DNA from: Sedimenticola_A sp040506425
Lineage (GTDB): Bacteria > Pseudomonadota > Gammaproteobacteria > Chromatiales > Chromatiaceae
Assembly (NCBI GenBank): GCA_965224515.1
Contig: OZ245051.1
Location: forward strand, 2,976,001-3,040,000
DNA: 64,000 bases
Direction: 5' to 3'
Shown in pieces: positions 53,360 through 62,397 of the stretch. The position numbers and the translations under genes are program-made. How positions within the stretch are numbered: the stretch's first letter is position 1; each line of letters begins with the position of its first letter. The notes under the pieces are model-generated. The model was not told the DNA's origin, ran no database searches, and saw only the letters and a program-made list of their open reading frames with translations.

Positions 53360-54076
53360 ATGTCTGAAATTAACAGAAACCCCCGCATTATTGTCGCCCT
53401 TGATTTCCCTGCCGAAGCACCGGCATTGGACCTGGTCTCCGCACTTGATCCTTCCCTCTGTCGTCTGAAGGTCGGCAAGGAGATGTTTACCAGGCTCGGC
53501 CCCGCGTTTGTTGAAAAACTGGCGGCGAAGGGGTTTGATATTTTTCTCGATCTCAAGTTTCACGACATCCCGAACACCGTTGCGGCAGCTTGCATAGCCG
53601 GGGCGGATCTCGGTGTATGGATGATGAATGTCCACGCTTCCGGCGGACGCAAGATGATGGAGACCGCCATGGAAAGACTGGAGAGCCTGTCACAGCGGCC
53701 ACTGCTTATCGGCGTGACGATACTGACCAGCATGGGCGAGGAGGATATAGCCGAAGTGGGTTATAGCGGCACCCCGGCAGATAACGTGTCACGACTGGCC
53801 AGACTTGCCGATTCGTCGGGTCTGGACGGCATTGTCTGTTCGCCCCTTGAAGCTTCTGTTGTCCGGCCCGATGTGAGCGATGATTTCCTGCTGGTCACTC
53901 CGGGAGTACGCCCCGCATTTGCTTCAACTGATGATCAGAAGCGGATCATGACACCGCGGGATGCCCTGGAAAACGGAGCCGATATGCTGGTGATAGGACG
54001 TCCGATCACAGCCGCCGGTGATCCCATGGAGGCGCTGAAACTGATCCAGGAAGAGATAGCCGGCTTTGGGCGATAG
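53360..54076 (+). CDS. pyrF: orotidine 5-prime-phosphate decarboxylase
   Basis: A 238-residue enzyme forming UMP from OMP. Signature elements are IIVALDFPAEAPAL, LKVGKEMFTRLGP, the catalytic DLKFHDIPNTVA with the Asp-Lys-Asp array, and the C-terminal TPGVRPAFASTDDQKRIMTP and DMLVIGRPIT. Length and order fit group I bacterial PyrF. ATG at 53360 lies nine bases after the lapB stop, so the two are probably co-transcribed. A REPIN follows. Confidence 0.98.
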   Translation: MSEINRNPRIIVALDFPAEAPALDLVSALDPSLCRLKVGKEMFTRLGPAFVEKLAAKGFDIFLDLKFHDIPNTVAAACIAGADLGVWMMNVHASGGRKMMETAMERLESLSQRPLLIGVTILTSMGEEDIAEVGYSGTPADNVSRLARLADSSGLDGIVCSPLEASVVRPDVSDDFLLVTPGVRPAFASTDDQKRIMTPRDALENGADMLVIGRPITAAGDPMEALKLIQEEIAGFGR

Positions 54077-54119
54077 GGCAAAGCCCTGATTCTCTATGAC
54101 CCTGAAGTCGCTTGCTTAG

Positions 54120-54192
54120 GTAGGAGCGAACTTGTTCGCGATCAGACTCTATATGATATTTACCGTTCTTCGCGAACAGGTTCGCTCCTGCA
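54120..54192. repeat. REPIN-like pair of inverted GTAG REP elements
   Basis: A forward REP GTAGGAGCGAACTTGTTCGC (continuing GATC, 54120-54143) faces an inverted copy at 54171-54192 (CGCGAACAGGTTCGCTCCTG, then CA). Each has its own hairpin and the whole 73 bp folds as a long dyad with a 27-base centre. Such pairs are the mobile unit of REP/RAYT systems. It occupies the pyrF-nitroreductase gap. Confidence 0.85.
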
Positions 54193-54230
54193 TAGACAGT
54201 AGGTCTTTTACACAAGAACTGAGGATGATC

Positions 54231-54854
54231 ATGAACGCCGTACTGGATGCATTGAACTTTCGCCACGCCTGCAAGAAATTTAACCCACAACGCCAGATCC
54301 CCCGGGCTGAGCTTGAGACGATCCTGGAGTGTGGCCGCATCTCGCCGTCATCATTTGGCATGGAACCCTGGAAATTTCTCGCTATCAGAACTCCTGAACT
54401 GCGTGAAAAACTTCGTGTCGCCTGCTGGAATCAACCCCAGATCACTGAAAGCAGCGATGTAGTAGTGATTCTCACCAGGCCAGAAGCGGTCAGGCCAGGG
54501 ACGGATTACGTCAAACGTATGTTTGGCCGGCGCCAACTTCCTGTCGAGGCGGAACAGGCCTATCTCGAGCGCTACAAAAGTCATCTTGAGAGCGAGGTCG
54601 AGCCGATGATGAGCTATCATGCCTGGGCCTCCAAGCAGTGCTATATCGCCCTTGGCAACATGATGACTGCCGCTGCGGCTTCCGGTATTGATTCCTGCCC
54701 CATCGAGGGTTTTGAAAAGGCGGCTGTTGAAGAGGTGCTGGAGATTGATTCCACTCAATACCAGGTGGCTGTGATTTTCGCCCTGGGTTACCGGGCCAGT
54801 GAACAGACCCCACGACTGCGTTCACCCCATGAAGAGATTATCGAATACCTGTAA
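54231..54854 (+). CDS. NAD(P)H-dependent nitroreductase family oxidoreductase
   Basis: A 207-residue FMN protein of the NfsB-like nitroreductase family. FMN-contacting regions are FRHACKKFNPQRQIP at the start, CGRISPSSFGMEPWKF, and SGIDSCPIEGF with the late VAVIFALGYRA. Substrates in the family include nitro compounds, quinones and flavins; the one used here is not visible. ATG at 54231 after GAGGA is chosen; an earlier in-frame ATG at 54132 lies inside the REPIN and would give an unlikely N-terminus. Confidence 0.92.
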   Translation: MNAVLDALNFRHACKKFNPQRQIPRAELETILECGRISPSSFGMEPWKFLAIRTPELREKLRVACWNQPQITESSDVVVILTRPEAVRPGTDYVKRMFGRRQLPVEAEQAYLERYKSHLESEVEPMMSYHAWASKQCYIALGNMMTAAAASGIDSCPIEGFEKAAVEEVLEIDSTQYQVAVIFALGYRASEQTPRLRSPHEEIIEYL

Positions 54855-54913
54855 CAGGGCAGCTTTAGAATCATCCTAACCAACTGCAGAACTCAACGAA
54901 GGGCAATTTAATA

Positions 54914-56242
54914 ATGGCGGAGAAGACCATGGACCGGTGGAAGGTGATACTGGGGGCGGTACTCATTCAGGTGTGCCTGGGGGCGATATACGCCTGGTCG
55001 GTATTCACACCTGCACTCAAGGCGGCAGGCTGGAGCAAGCTTGATACTCAGATAGTATTCGCAGTGGGACTGGCAAGCTTTGCCGTGGTCATGGTGTTTG
55101 CAGGGCGCAAACTCAAGGACTGGGGTCCACGCACACTGGCTATTGCCGGAGGCCTGACCCTGGGTTCAGGCTATGTTATTGCGGGTCTCGGGGGCGGGAC
55201 TGATTTCTGGACCGTGTGCCTGGGTGTCGGACTTGTGGGCGGAGCAGGTATTGGCCTGGGCTACGTTGTCCCTATTGCTGTGGGCATGCGCTGGTTTCCC
55301 GATCACAAGGGTATGATCACCGGACTTGCGGTTGCCGGATTCGGGTTCGGGGCCATGGGATGGGTCAAGCTTGCCGGTACCTGGGGAGAGCTGATAGCCA
55401 ATATCGGCCTTGCTCAAACCCTGATCATCTACGGAATCGCCTTTGCCTTGCTGGTACTTGTGGGCAGCATCTGGATGCGCATGCCACCCAAGGGCTGGTC
55501 GCCTGAAGGGTATGAAGCGCCTCAACAAAAGGCTGGATCAGGTGGAGAGGATTTCACACCAGTGGAGATGCTCTTCACTCCCCAGTTTCACCTGATCTTT
55601 CTTACCTTTGCTGTCAGTGCTGGAGCAGGGCTGATGTCCATCGGCCTTATGAAACTCTATCCCATGGAGGCGCTCCAGGGTGCGGGATATACCGCGGTCC
55701 AGGCCAGTGCCATTGCGGGAACAGCGATGGCCGTTTTCTTCAGCATTGCCAACGGTGTGGGACGTGTTGTCTGGGGCACTCTCAGTGACAAGCTCGGTCG
55801 CAAGCGCTCAGTGATCTACATGGCAGGAAGCCAGGGATTGATTCTTTTGGCATTCACCTTCATGGCCGGCAATGAATACCTGCTGTACATCGGGGCGATG
55901 CTGATCGGCTTCAATTTCGGCGGGAACTTCGCACTCTTTCCGGCTCTTACCGCGGATGAATTCGGTAACAGCAGTGTGGGACAGAACTATCCCTTTGTTT
56001 TTCTCTCCTACGGCGTGGGGGGTATTGTTTTTCCAATTCTGGGGGGGATACTGGGTGACATGGGTAACTTCTCCCTGGCATTCGCTATCTGCGGTATCGC
56101 ATGCCTTGTTGGTGCCGTTGCAACCGCCATTGTATTCCCGCCACATCATGATGAAGCAACAGAACACTTCAGTGTGCACGGGTTCCTTCACCAGGGTCAC
56201 TTCTTCGACCATGAAGAAGAACATCCACGGGCTGAAGGGTAG
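54914..56242 (+). CDS. MFS transporter, oxalate/formate antiporter (OFA) family
   Basis: A 442-residue protein with twelve predicted helices in two halves. The opening ILGAVLIQVCLGAIYAWSVF and the loops GRKLKDWGPRTLAI and DKLGRKRSVIYM are typical of OFA-type major facilitator proteins, which exchange organic acids such as oxalate, formate or lactate. The C-terminus is His/Glu-rich (HGFLHQGHFFDHEEEH). Its substrate cannot be told. It converges on a receptor gene with 77 bases between, without a strong terminator. Confidence 0.9.
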   Translation: MAEKTMDRWKVILGAVLIQVCLGAIYAWSVFTPALKAAGWSKLDTQIVFAVGLASFAVVMVFAGRKLKDWGPRTLAIAGGLTLGSGYVIAGLGGGTDFWTVCLGVGLVGGAGIGLGYVVPIAVGMRWFPDHKGMITGLAVAGFGFGAMGWVKLAGTWGELIANIGLAQTLIIYGIAFALLVLVGSIWMRMPPKGWSPEGYEAPQQKAGSGGEDFTPVEMLFTPQFHLIFLTFAVSAGAGLMSIGLMKLYPMEALQGAGYTAVQASAIAGTAMAVFFSIANGVGRVVWGTLSDKLGRKRSVIYMAGSQGLILLAFTFMAGNEYLLYIGAMLIGFNFGGNFALFPALTADEFGNSSVGQNYPFVFLSYGVGGIVFPILGGILGDMGNFSLAFAICGIACLVGAVATAIVFPPHHDEATEHFSVHGFLHQGHFFDHEEEHPRAEG

Positions 56243-56319
56243 GGTAAATGCCTGCTAATAAACGGTTGCTTCTGACTGTGGGTCAGCTACCAGCTCAGGG
56301 CAGGCAGGGCCTCAGGCCT

Positions 56320-58029
56320 TCAGGTTCTGCTCATGGTTTCAGCGGACATCATGTCCAGACTCTTACGGATCATTTCAGCGCTGTAATGGATGTTTCGACC
56401 CTGTTCATCAACATCTCCCCTGGAAATACTGGGATGTTGCAGTATGGCTGAAGCATGAAGAATCTGTTCGGCACTGTTTCTCACATCGTTGAATTCTTCG
56501 GAAATCAGAACCCTCTTGGCTGTTAAGGCTTCAATCAAATCGGCCTTAACATCGTCGAGATTGTTGCCTTCAACGGTCTCTCCCTGTGACGAGGTTTCGA
56601 CCAGATCCTTAAGCTGGCCGAAGGCAATGGCTTCGTCCATGGAGCCTTTCCACCAGTTGATGAACCTGTTTCTGTGCTCTGCAAGGGTATTGAGATAGCC
56701 TGCCATGGCATTGACCTCATCACGACCACCATCAACATGGTGTATGGGGTCAACCAGTTCAGTGTAAGTCAACCGTTCAAGAAGGACAGTCATCTGGCGC
56801 ATTGGTACCACAATACGCCGGGTGATCATTACAGCAAAAAAGATACCCAGGGCTATGGCTATAACTACCACCCAGTACGACATTTCGGTGCGCTGTTTTG
56901 ATGTGGCGTTTATATTCCGTATTACTTCATCCATCCTGCTGTTGGCTGACTGTACATTGGTGTTCACAAGTTCAATCACATGACTGGCGGCCAGGTCCAT
57001 CTTTTCAGTCAGAGCAGATATCTTATTGCTCTGTTCCACCAGCAAGAGGAAGTCATCACGGTATCCATGAAGCAGTGAGATGAAATTCTTGCGGTGCTCT
57101 TCACTGATGCCGGCTGACTTGATACGGTTTTCAATGACCTCTACCTGTTTCAGTGCCATCTCCACGTACTGATTATCCGACCTCAATAGATAATCCTTCT
57201 CGCGGCGTCTCAATTGCAGGATATCCCTCTCCAGGTCCGGTACGTAATACTGGATAATCAGTTTTTCGATTCGATGGGCTGCATCGCGGAAGGGTCCTTT
57301 TCCTCCCTGCAAGTCCCCACCCTGGAGCACCTTTTCAGCATAGATTGAAAACTCATTCTTATAGGCTTCAATATCGGCCAGCAGCTCATCTTTCCCTTTC
57401 TGCAAAAGGTCTGATTCCTGTACGCTTATTTCGAACTGACCGATCAACTCATAAACCCGGTGCTGGTATTGGTTGTCTCTCCTTAGACCAAGATCTTTTT
57501 CACCCCGCCTGATCTGAAGCAGATTTAAGTAGAGATTGTCCGTGTTCAGGTTTCCGGCCATGGTTTCAAGGTCGTGTACAGCTTCCCTGAAAGAACCCTG
57601 CAGGCCGGAATTTTCATCCAGGCCTTTGTGTACCCAAGCGGCTTCGACTTGCTGAAAGTGATCAAGGTAATTCTGCAGATGCTCACTGAGCATGTCAGAA
57701 AGCTTTTCCGCTTCAGTATCTATTTTTAAAAGCTGGCTGGATTGCATCTGGGCGGCATTGATATGCTCTTCAACGCGCTCTGCCATGTGGAGGTCCCGCG
57801 TGCTTCTAAACAATCCCTCAGCCATGCGTGCCTGCAGCAGCTCGGATTCAATGGCAAGAATTTTATCTTTGCTTGCGGCTTGAACAGACTGAAGTTGTTT
57901 GTAATCTCCCAGAGAGCGGTTGAGGGTATCCTGAAACTGCCAGATCACACCAAGAAAAAGAAGACTGACAAGACCGAAGCCGATGCCGATTTTCTCACCA
58001 ATTCGAAGCTGGATTGCGAGATTGTGCAT
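56320..58029 (-). CDS. HBM-type membrane sensory protein with HAMP but no output domain
   Basis: A 569-residue receptor. Helices at about 13-31 and 385-405 enclose a 350-residue, almost wholly helical periplasmic region with two repeats (LLQIRRGEKDLGLRRDNQYQ and ILQLRRREKDYLLRSDNQYV), the look of a helical bimodular (HBM) ligand-binding domain such as that of McpS. A HAMP domain (TRRIVVPMRQMTVLLERL) follows. The remaining 120 residues are short helices; the long coiled coil and hairpin tip of chemotaxis receptors are absent, and there is no kinase or cyclase domain. The next 77 bases contain no frameshifted remnant. It is either a natural decoy/adaptor receptor or an old truncation. Confidence 0.8.
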   Translation of the reverse strand: MHNLAIQLRIGEKIGIGFGLVSLLFLGVIWQFQDTLNRSLGDYKQLQSVQAASKDKILAIESELLQARMAEGLFRSTRDLHMAERVEEHINAAQMQSSQLLKIDTEAEKLSDMLSEHLQNYLDHFQQVEAAWVHKGLDENSGLQGSFREAVHDLETMAGNLNTDNLYLNLLQIRRGEKDLGLRRDNQYQHRVYELIGQFEISVQESDLLQKGKDELLADIEAYKNEFSIYAEKVLQGGDLQGGKGPFRDAAHRIEKLIIQYYVPDLERDILQLRRREKDYLLRSDNQYVEMALKQVEVIENRIKSAGISEEHRKNFISLLHGYRDDFLLLVEQSNKISALTEKMDLAASHVIELVNTNVQSANSRMDEVIRNINATSKQRTEMSYWVVVIAIALGIFFAVMITRRIVVPMRQMTVLLERLTYTELVDPIHHVDGGRDEVNAMAGYLNTLAEHRNRFINWWKGSMDEAIAFGQLKDLVETSSQGETVEGNNLDDVKADLIEALTAKRVLISEEFNDVRNSAEQILHASAILQHPSISRGDVDEQGRNIHYSAEMIRKSLDMMSAETMSRT

Positions 58030-58176
58030 GAGTTACTCCTATAGGGGATGAGGAGTGATGTTCATCAGCTTAAGCCTGACCTAGGCAAATGACATGTTTA
58101 CGCAGATATTACAGGAGGATTGTGACAGTTATGTTTCAGTAATCCTGGCTGGGTTGTCAGGGTCGGTGTGCAGTAT

Positions 58177-59529
58177 TCAAAAATAACGGAAATAGACATA
58201 CAGACTGCTGATGATTATTGACAGAATCATCAATGGGAAAGCAATCAGCATAAACGGCAGAAAACGGATCTGCTGGCCCGAGCGTTCGGCGAATCCCGCC
58301 ACGATCAGGTTTGCGCTTGCACCCACCAGGCTGCCGTTACCGCCCAGGCATGAGCCCAGTGCCAGGGACCACCACAGGGGCATTAACTCTTCACTGCCGC
58401 CAAAGCTGGCTGCCATGCTTTTTATCAACGGGATCATTGTGGCAACAAAGGGGATGTTGTCCACGATTGCCGAGGCAACAGCCGATAACCACATGATAGA
58501 GATGGCGGTGGTCAGTCGGTCACCGCCGGTCAGCTGCAGCATCTGCTGAGCAACCTGTTCAAGTATGCCGGTGCTCTCAAGACCGTAGACCACGATGAAC
58601 AGGCCGATAAAAAAGAAAATGGTTACCCACTCCACCTCGTTGAATGTGCTGTTCACGAGCTCTGATTGCCTGCTCGATGGTTTTGGAAGAATGTGCAGAA
58701 CCAGCAGCAGCGCCGCCCCGAACATGGCTACGGTCGCTGGTTGCAGGGCAAGAGAGTGTCCCGTGGCAAACCCGATCATTACCAGGACAAGAACGAATAT
58801 CGACTGTTTCAGAAGAACAGAGTCCTTGATCGCGTCATTCTCACGATATTTCATAACCTGTTCGCGGAGCTTCGGATCGCTCTCCAGGTTCCGCCCCCAC
58901 AATAGATAGAGCGGGAGCAGTGTTACCGCAAGAATTACCACCACAATCGGGGCCAGGTTGATAATGAAATCGTTAAAACCAAGGCTTGTTGCAGAACCGA
59001 TCATGATGTTTGGCGGATCTCCGATCAGGGTCGCGGTGCCGCCTATATTGGAAGCAAAGATTTCGGCAAACAGGTAGGGGTAGGCATTGACCTTCAACGT
59101 ATCAGTTATAAGCAGCGTCACCGGTACAATGAGCAGCACTGTGGTCACGTTATCCAGAAGTGCGGAGAGTATGGCGGTAACCAGTACCAGCATTACCAGC
59201 ACGCCCCACGGATCGGCATTCACTCGCTTGACTGACCAAATGGCGAGATACTGAAATATGCCGGAGTTCTTGGTAATGCCGACGATCATCATCATGCCGG
59301 TGAGCAGGCCAAGTGTATTGAAATCCACGCCGTTGAAAGCGGCCTCCTGGGTGAGCACACCACCGATGATCATCAAGCAGGCTGCACCGATTGCCACCAC
59401 GGCACGGTTCAGACGTTCGGTCATGATCAGGAGATAGGTCAATACGAACAGTGACCCGGCGTACCAGACAGGATCAATGCCCAGGATGATCTGCTGCGCA
59501 GTCAGCGAATTGTGCATTGCATCGTCCAT
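58177..59529 (-). CDS. ArsB/NhaD-superfamily permease (ion transporter)
   Basis: A 450-residue membrane protein with about eleven helices. Conserved ion-transporter superfamily stretches occur in both halves: LDNVTTVLLIVPVTLLI, SNIGGTATLIGDPPNIMIGS, and in the second half AIVDNIPFVATMIPLI and GSCLGGNGSLVGASANLIVA. Members move arsenite, sodium/proton or dicarboxylates. The paired GDPPN and GASAN loops are the usual substrate region. ATG at 59529 overlaps the stop of the CBS-domain gene by one base (TGATG), so the CBS protein may regulate it. Confidence 0.9.
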   Translation of the reverse strand: MDDAMHNSLTAQQIILGIDPVWYAGSLFVLTYLLIMTERLNRAVVAIGAACLMIIGGVLTQEAAFNGVDFNTLGLLTGMMMIVGITKNSGIFQYLAIWSVKRVNADPWGVLVMLVLVTAILSALLDNVTTVLLIVPVTLLITDTLKVNAYPYLFAEIFASNIGGTATLIGDPPNIMIGSATSLGFNDFIINLAPIVVVILAVTLLPLYLLWGRNLESDPKLREQVMKYRENDAIKDSVLLKQSIFVLVLVMIGFATGHSLALQPATVAMFGAALLLVLHILPKPSSRQSELVNSTFNEVEWVTIFFFIGLFIVVYGLESTGILEQVAQQMLQLTGGDRLTTAISIMWLSAVASAIVDNIPFVATMIPLIKSMAASFGGSEELMPLWWSLALGSCLGGNGSLVGASANLIVAGFAERSGQQIRFLPFMLIAFPLMILSIIISSLYVYFRYF

Positions 59530-59981
59530 CAAGCGGAGAGAATGTGCTCGCCGACGTCGAAATAGGAGATCATACCCAGGAGCTTGCAGCTATCCGGATC
59601 CAGAACGGGAATGCTCACCCTGTTCTCATAAAGGATCAGCAGTGTCTCAAGTAATGGGGTATCGGGACTCACAGTGGTTATGTCGGTACTCATACAGATG
59701 GTGACATCCTCATCCTCAATCTCGCGTAACCGTTCGTGAAGATCGTGCAGCGACTCATGGATAAAGGATATGTTTTTCAGTCCCTGCTCCATAAGAACAG
59801 GTTTTGGCAAGACCAGCTTCAACAGGCAATTGACGCCAAATACCCCGAGATAACAGCCGTTCTCGTCAATCACCGGAAGATTGCGGTAGCGGTTCTCCAT
59901 GATGAATTTCACCGCCTTCTTAATCTTGTCAGTCGGTTTGACGGTGGTTGGATGCGGATCCATTACGGCAGATGCGTTCAT
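59529..59981 (-). CDS. two-CBS-domain protein
   Basis: A 150-residue cytosolic protein made of a CBS pair: first at about 8-58 (VKPTDKIKKAVKFIMENRYR, NLPVIDENGCYLGVF) and second at about 85-145 (TVSPDTPLLETLLIL, RVSIPVLDPDSCKLLGMIS). CBS pairs bind adenine nucleotides and gate transporters or enzymes. The coupling to the ArsB/NhaD-type permease points to regulation of that transporter by energy state. Confidence 0.9.
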   Translation of the reverse strand: MNASAVMDPHPTTVKPTDKIKKAVKFIMENRYRNLPVIDENGCYLGVFGVNCLLKLVLPKPVLMEQGLKNISFIHESLHDLHERLREIEDEDVTICMSTDITTVSPDTPLLETLLILYENRVSIPVLDPDSCKLLGMISYFDVGEHILSA

Positions 59982-60092
59982 TATTGATCAATCCCTGTCG
60001 TCTTCGGTTATCGATTGCAGAATGTGAACTGAGCAGATCCGGGAGTCGCCCGGGTTAATGCAACGTGGAAATATACTACGGGTGAAGAGTAT

Positions 60093-60596
60093 CTATACAC
60101 CGCCACTGTGGACGGTTTCGTAATAGATTTTTTCCAATTCGTTTTTATGCTTGGTCTCTTCGTTGGCAAGAAACTGAAACAGTGACTGTATCGGTCCGGG
60201 CTCAGTAGTTTCGGCAAGGGCGGTGTACTGCTCCATCGCGGTATGTTCCCGCATCAGTGCATACTGAAGCACTGCCTGGTCATCCGGTTTTTCGCCCAGG
60301 TCGGGCAGGTGGATACAGTCTGAAAATCTGTGATCGCTGGCCGGTGTCTCCACCTCGGCCCCTATCAGGTCCTCGATTTCAGGATTTTCCGCCAACTTGC
60401 TGAAAAGGTCGAAATGTTTCTGCTCTTCTGCCGCGAGCTCTTCCACCAGGTAGCGTATGTTCTTGCTGACCCTGGGTGCCAGGTCGCTGTAGAAGTCACG
60501 GGCAGTCCGTTCAAACTCGATGGCGACTGCCAGGATATCTTTCAGGCTGCTCTTGGATTTCAGGCGTTCGTAGCTGCTGTTGTTTCCCTCGCTCAT
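60093..60596 (-). CDS. ferritin-like diiron (rubrerythrin-type) protein
   Basis: A 167-residue all-helical protein with two diiron half-sites: Glu in AIEFERTARDFY with EEQKH, and Glu in MREHTAMEQYTAL with EETKH. The fold is that of the rubrerythrin/ferritin-like superfamily, but there is no rubredoxin domain. It may act in peroxide removal, iron handling or electron transfer. It overlaps the flavoprotein fusion gene by four bases (ATGA) and is the last gene of the Nuo-like operon in this direction. Confidence 0.85.
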   Translation of the reverse strand: MSEGNNSSYERLKSKSSLKDILAVAIEFERTARDFYSDLAPRVSKNIRYLVEELAAEEQKHFDLFSKLAENPEIEDLIGAEVETPASDHRFSDCIHLPDLGEKPDDQAVLQYALMREHTAMEQYTALAETTEPGPIQSLFQFLANEETKHKNELEKIYYETVHSGGV

Positions 60597-62395
60597 TTTG
60601 CAGCCTCCTTTTGATTCAGGCAGTTTTCGATGCTATTAGCCACGCGATGCCCGTCGGCCACGGCGTGTACCACGTCAGGGCCGTTGACACAGTCACCGGC
60701 TGACCAGAGCCAGGACTCCGATGTCCGACCGTCACCGTCCACGGCGATGCGCCCGCGGTTCCACTCCAGCGCCTCGGTCAGATCCTCGCCGAGCAGAGAG
60801 ACATCACTCATCTGGCCTATCGCCTCGATGACCATCTCCCCCTGGTGGATCTGTTCGTCTTGTTGGTCATAGCTGGGTGCGAAACGTCCCTGTTGGTCGA
60901 AGATCGACAGCACCTTCAAGGTCCGCAGCCCGATCAGTTCGCCGTTTTCATCCAGCTCGCAGGACTGGGGGCCCCGGCTGTCGTGGATCATGATCCCTTC
61001 TTCCAGTGACTCCTTGACCTCCACGGGGTCTGCCAGGAAGTGGGCCTTGTCTTCCAGGGCGGTCAGGGTGATTTGTACTTCAGCATACTGCTGCTTCTGC
61101 AGACGTCCCATGCTCCTGGCGATATCCATCGCCACGTTGCCGCCGCCGATCACCACCACGGAGCGGGGGACGTCGATCTTTTCACCCAGGGTGATTTTTC
61201 TCAGCAGATCCACCGCTTTATGGACCGACTCGTGGTCAGAGTTGGGAATACGTGTCGAGCGCCCGAGCTGCAGCCCGATGGCCAGCACCACCGCGTCGTT
61301 CTCATCGCGAAGCTGCTGCATTGGGATATCAGCCCCGATGCGGGTGTTGTAGTGAATGGTGACTCCCAGGGAGGCAATTACCGCGACATCCTGGTCCAGG
61401 GCGTCATAGGGCAGACGGTACTCGGGAATGCCGTAACGGGTCATGCCGCCCGCCTTATCCAGTGCTTCGTAGACGTTGACTGTGTGACCCTTGCGGGCCA
61501 GGTCGTAGGCAGTGGTCAGTCCTGCAGGTCCGGCGCCGATGATGGCGATTCTTTTCTCAGTGGCCGGCGCGGTGACCCGGATAAGCTCCCGGTATCTTTC
61601 GTAGGGCACCTGCTCAGTGATATGACGCTTGAGCCATCGAATGGCGATGGGGTCACCCTCGTGGTTGGAGGCGCATGATGTTTCACAGCGGTGTGTGCAG
61701 ATTCTGCCGCACACCTCGGAGAAGGGATTGGTGTCGTAGAGTATCTGCAATCCGCGTTCATAATCCCCATCGCGCACCGCTTCTATATAGTCAGGAATCG
61801 CCATGTGAGTGGGGCAGGTTGCGATGCAGAGACCACACGCCACGCAACGGTCGGCCTCCATGCGTGCTTCGTCTACTGAGTATCCATTGACGATTTCGAC
61901 GAATGAATCGATGCGTTCGGCAGGTTCCAGCTCACTCATATGGACCCGCTCGCCCAGTGTCAGCCTGTGCTCGTCTGGACGCCGGTATCCCAGCTCAGCG
62001 TTGTCCCACTGTTTCTTGTCCACCCCTGGGGTAAACCTGAAGTTGTCGGGGTCGCTGTCGACCCACTGGTAGGCATTGGACATGGAGAGTGACCTGGTCA
62101 TGCAGACATCCACGCACAGGGCGCACCAGCAGCAGCGGCCATAGTCGATGCGGGGTCGCAGTCCGGAATCACCATCTTTGGCCGTAAAGCCCTCCACCTG
62201 GACCATGTCGATGGCGGCGTTCTGACAGATCGCCTCGCAGGTGCCGCAACCGATGCATTTCTCGACATCGTTCTTGTGGAAGCCCCGGTAGCGCGGGGCG
62301 CCGGGACGATCATTGATCGGATCGGGGATCGTGACCGGATCGCGGAAGAGATTCTTCCAGACGGTAAAGGGCGATATGACGTCGCGTACGCTCAT
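60593..62395 (-). CDS. NuoI-like ferredoxin fused to GltD/NfnB-type flavoprotein
   Basis: A 600-residue iron-sulfur flavoprotein. Residues 40-105 carry two 4Fe-4S motifs as in complex I subunit NuoI (Cys47/50/53/57 and Cys88/91/94/98). A third ferredoxin-like set follows (Cys184/187/190/194), then the GltD-type motif Cys229/233/237/241. The rest is a two-dinucleotide-fold reductase: FAD motif IAIIGAGPAGLTTAYDLA at 283-300, NAD(P)H motif VVVIGGGNVAMDIARSMGRL, and SAGDCVNGPDVVHAVADG near the end. This is the small-subunit glutamate synthase / NfnB / DPD layout. In its operon it could replace NuoEFG plus NuoI as the NAD(P)H-oxidising arm of a complex-I-like enzyme. It starts two bases after nuoD. 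Confidence 0.88.
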   Translation of the reverse strand: MSVRDVISPFTVWKNLFRDPVTIPDPINDRPGAPRYRGFHKNDVEKCIGCGTCEAICQNAAIDMVQVEGFTAKDGDSGLRPRIDYGRCCWCALCVDVCMTRSLSMSNAYQWVDSDPDNFRFTPGVDKKQWDNAELGYRRPDEHRLTLGERVHMSELEPAERIDSFVEIVNGYSVDEARMEADRCVACGLCIATCPTHMAIPDYIEAVRDGDYERGLQILYDTNPFSEVCGRICTHRCETSCASNHEGDPIAIRWLKRHITEQVPYERYRELIRVTAPATEKRIAIIGAGPAGLTTAYDLARKGHTVNVYEALDKAGGMTRYGIPEYRLPYDALDQDVAVIASLGVTIHYNTRIGADIPMQQLRDENDAVVLAIGLQLGRSTRIPNSDHESVHKAVDLLRKITLGEKIDVPRSVVVIGGGNVAMDIARSMGRLQKQQYAEVQITLTALEDKAHFLADPVEVKESLEEGIMIHDSRGPQSCELDENGELIGLRTLKVLSIFDQQGRFAPSYDQQDEQIHQGEMVIEAIGQMSDVSLLGEDLTEALEWNRGRIAVDGDGRTSESWLWSAGDCVNGPDVVHAVADGHRVANSIENCLNQKEAAK

Positions 62396-62397
62396 CG

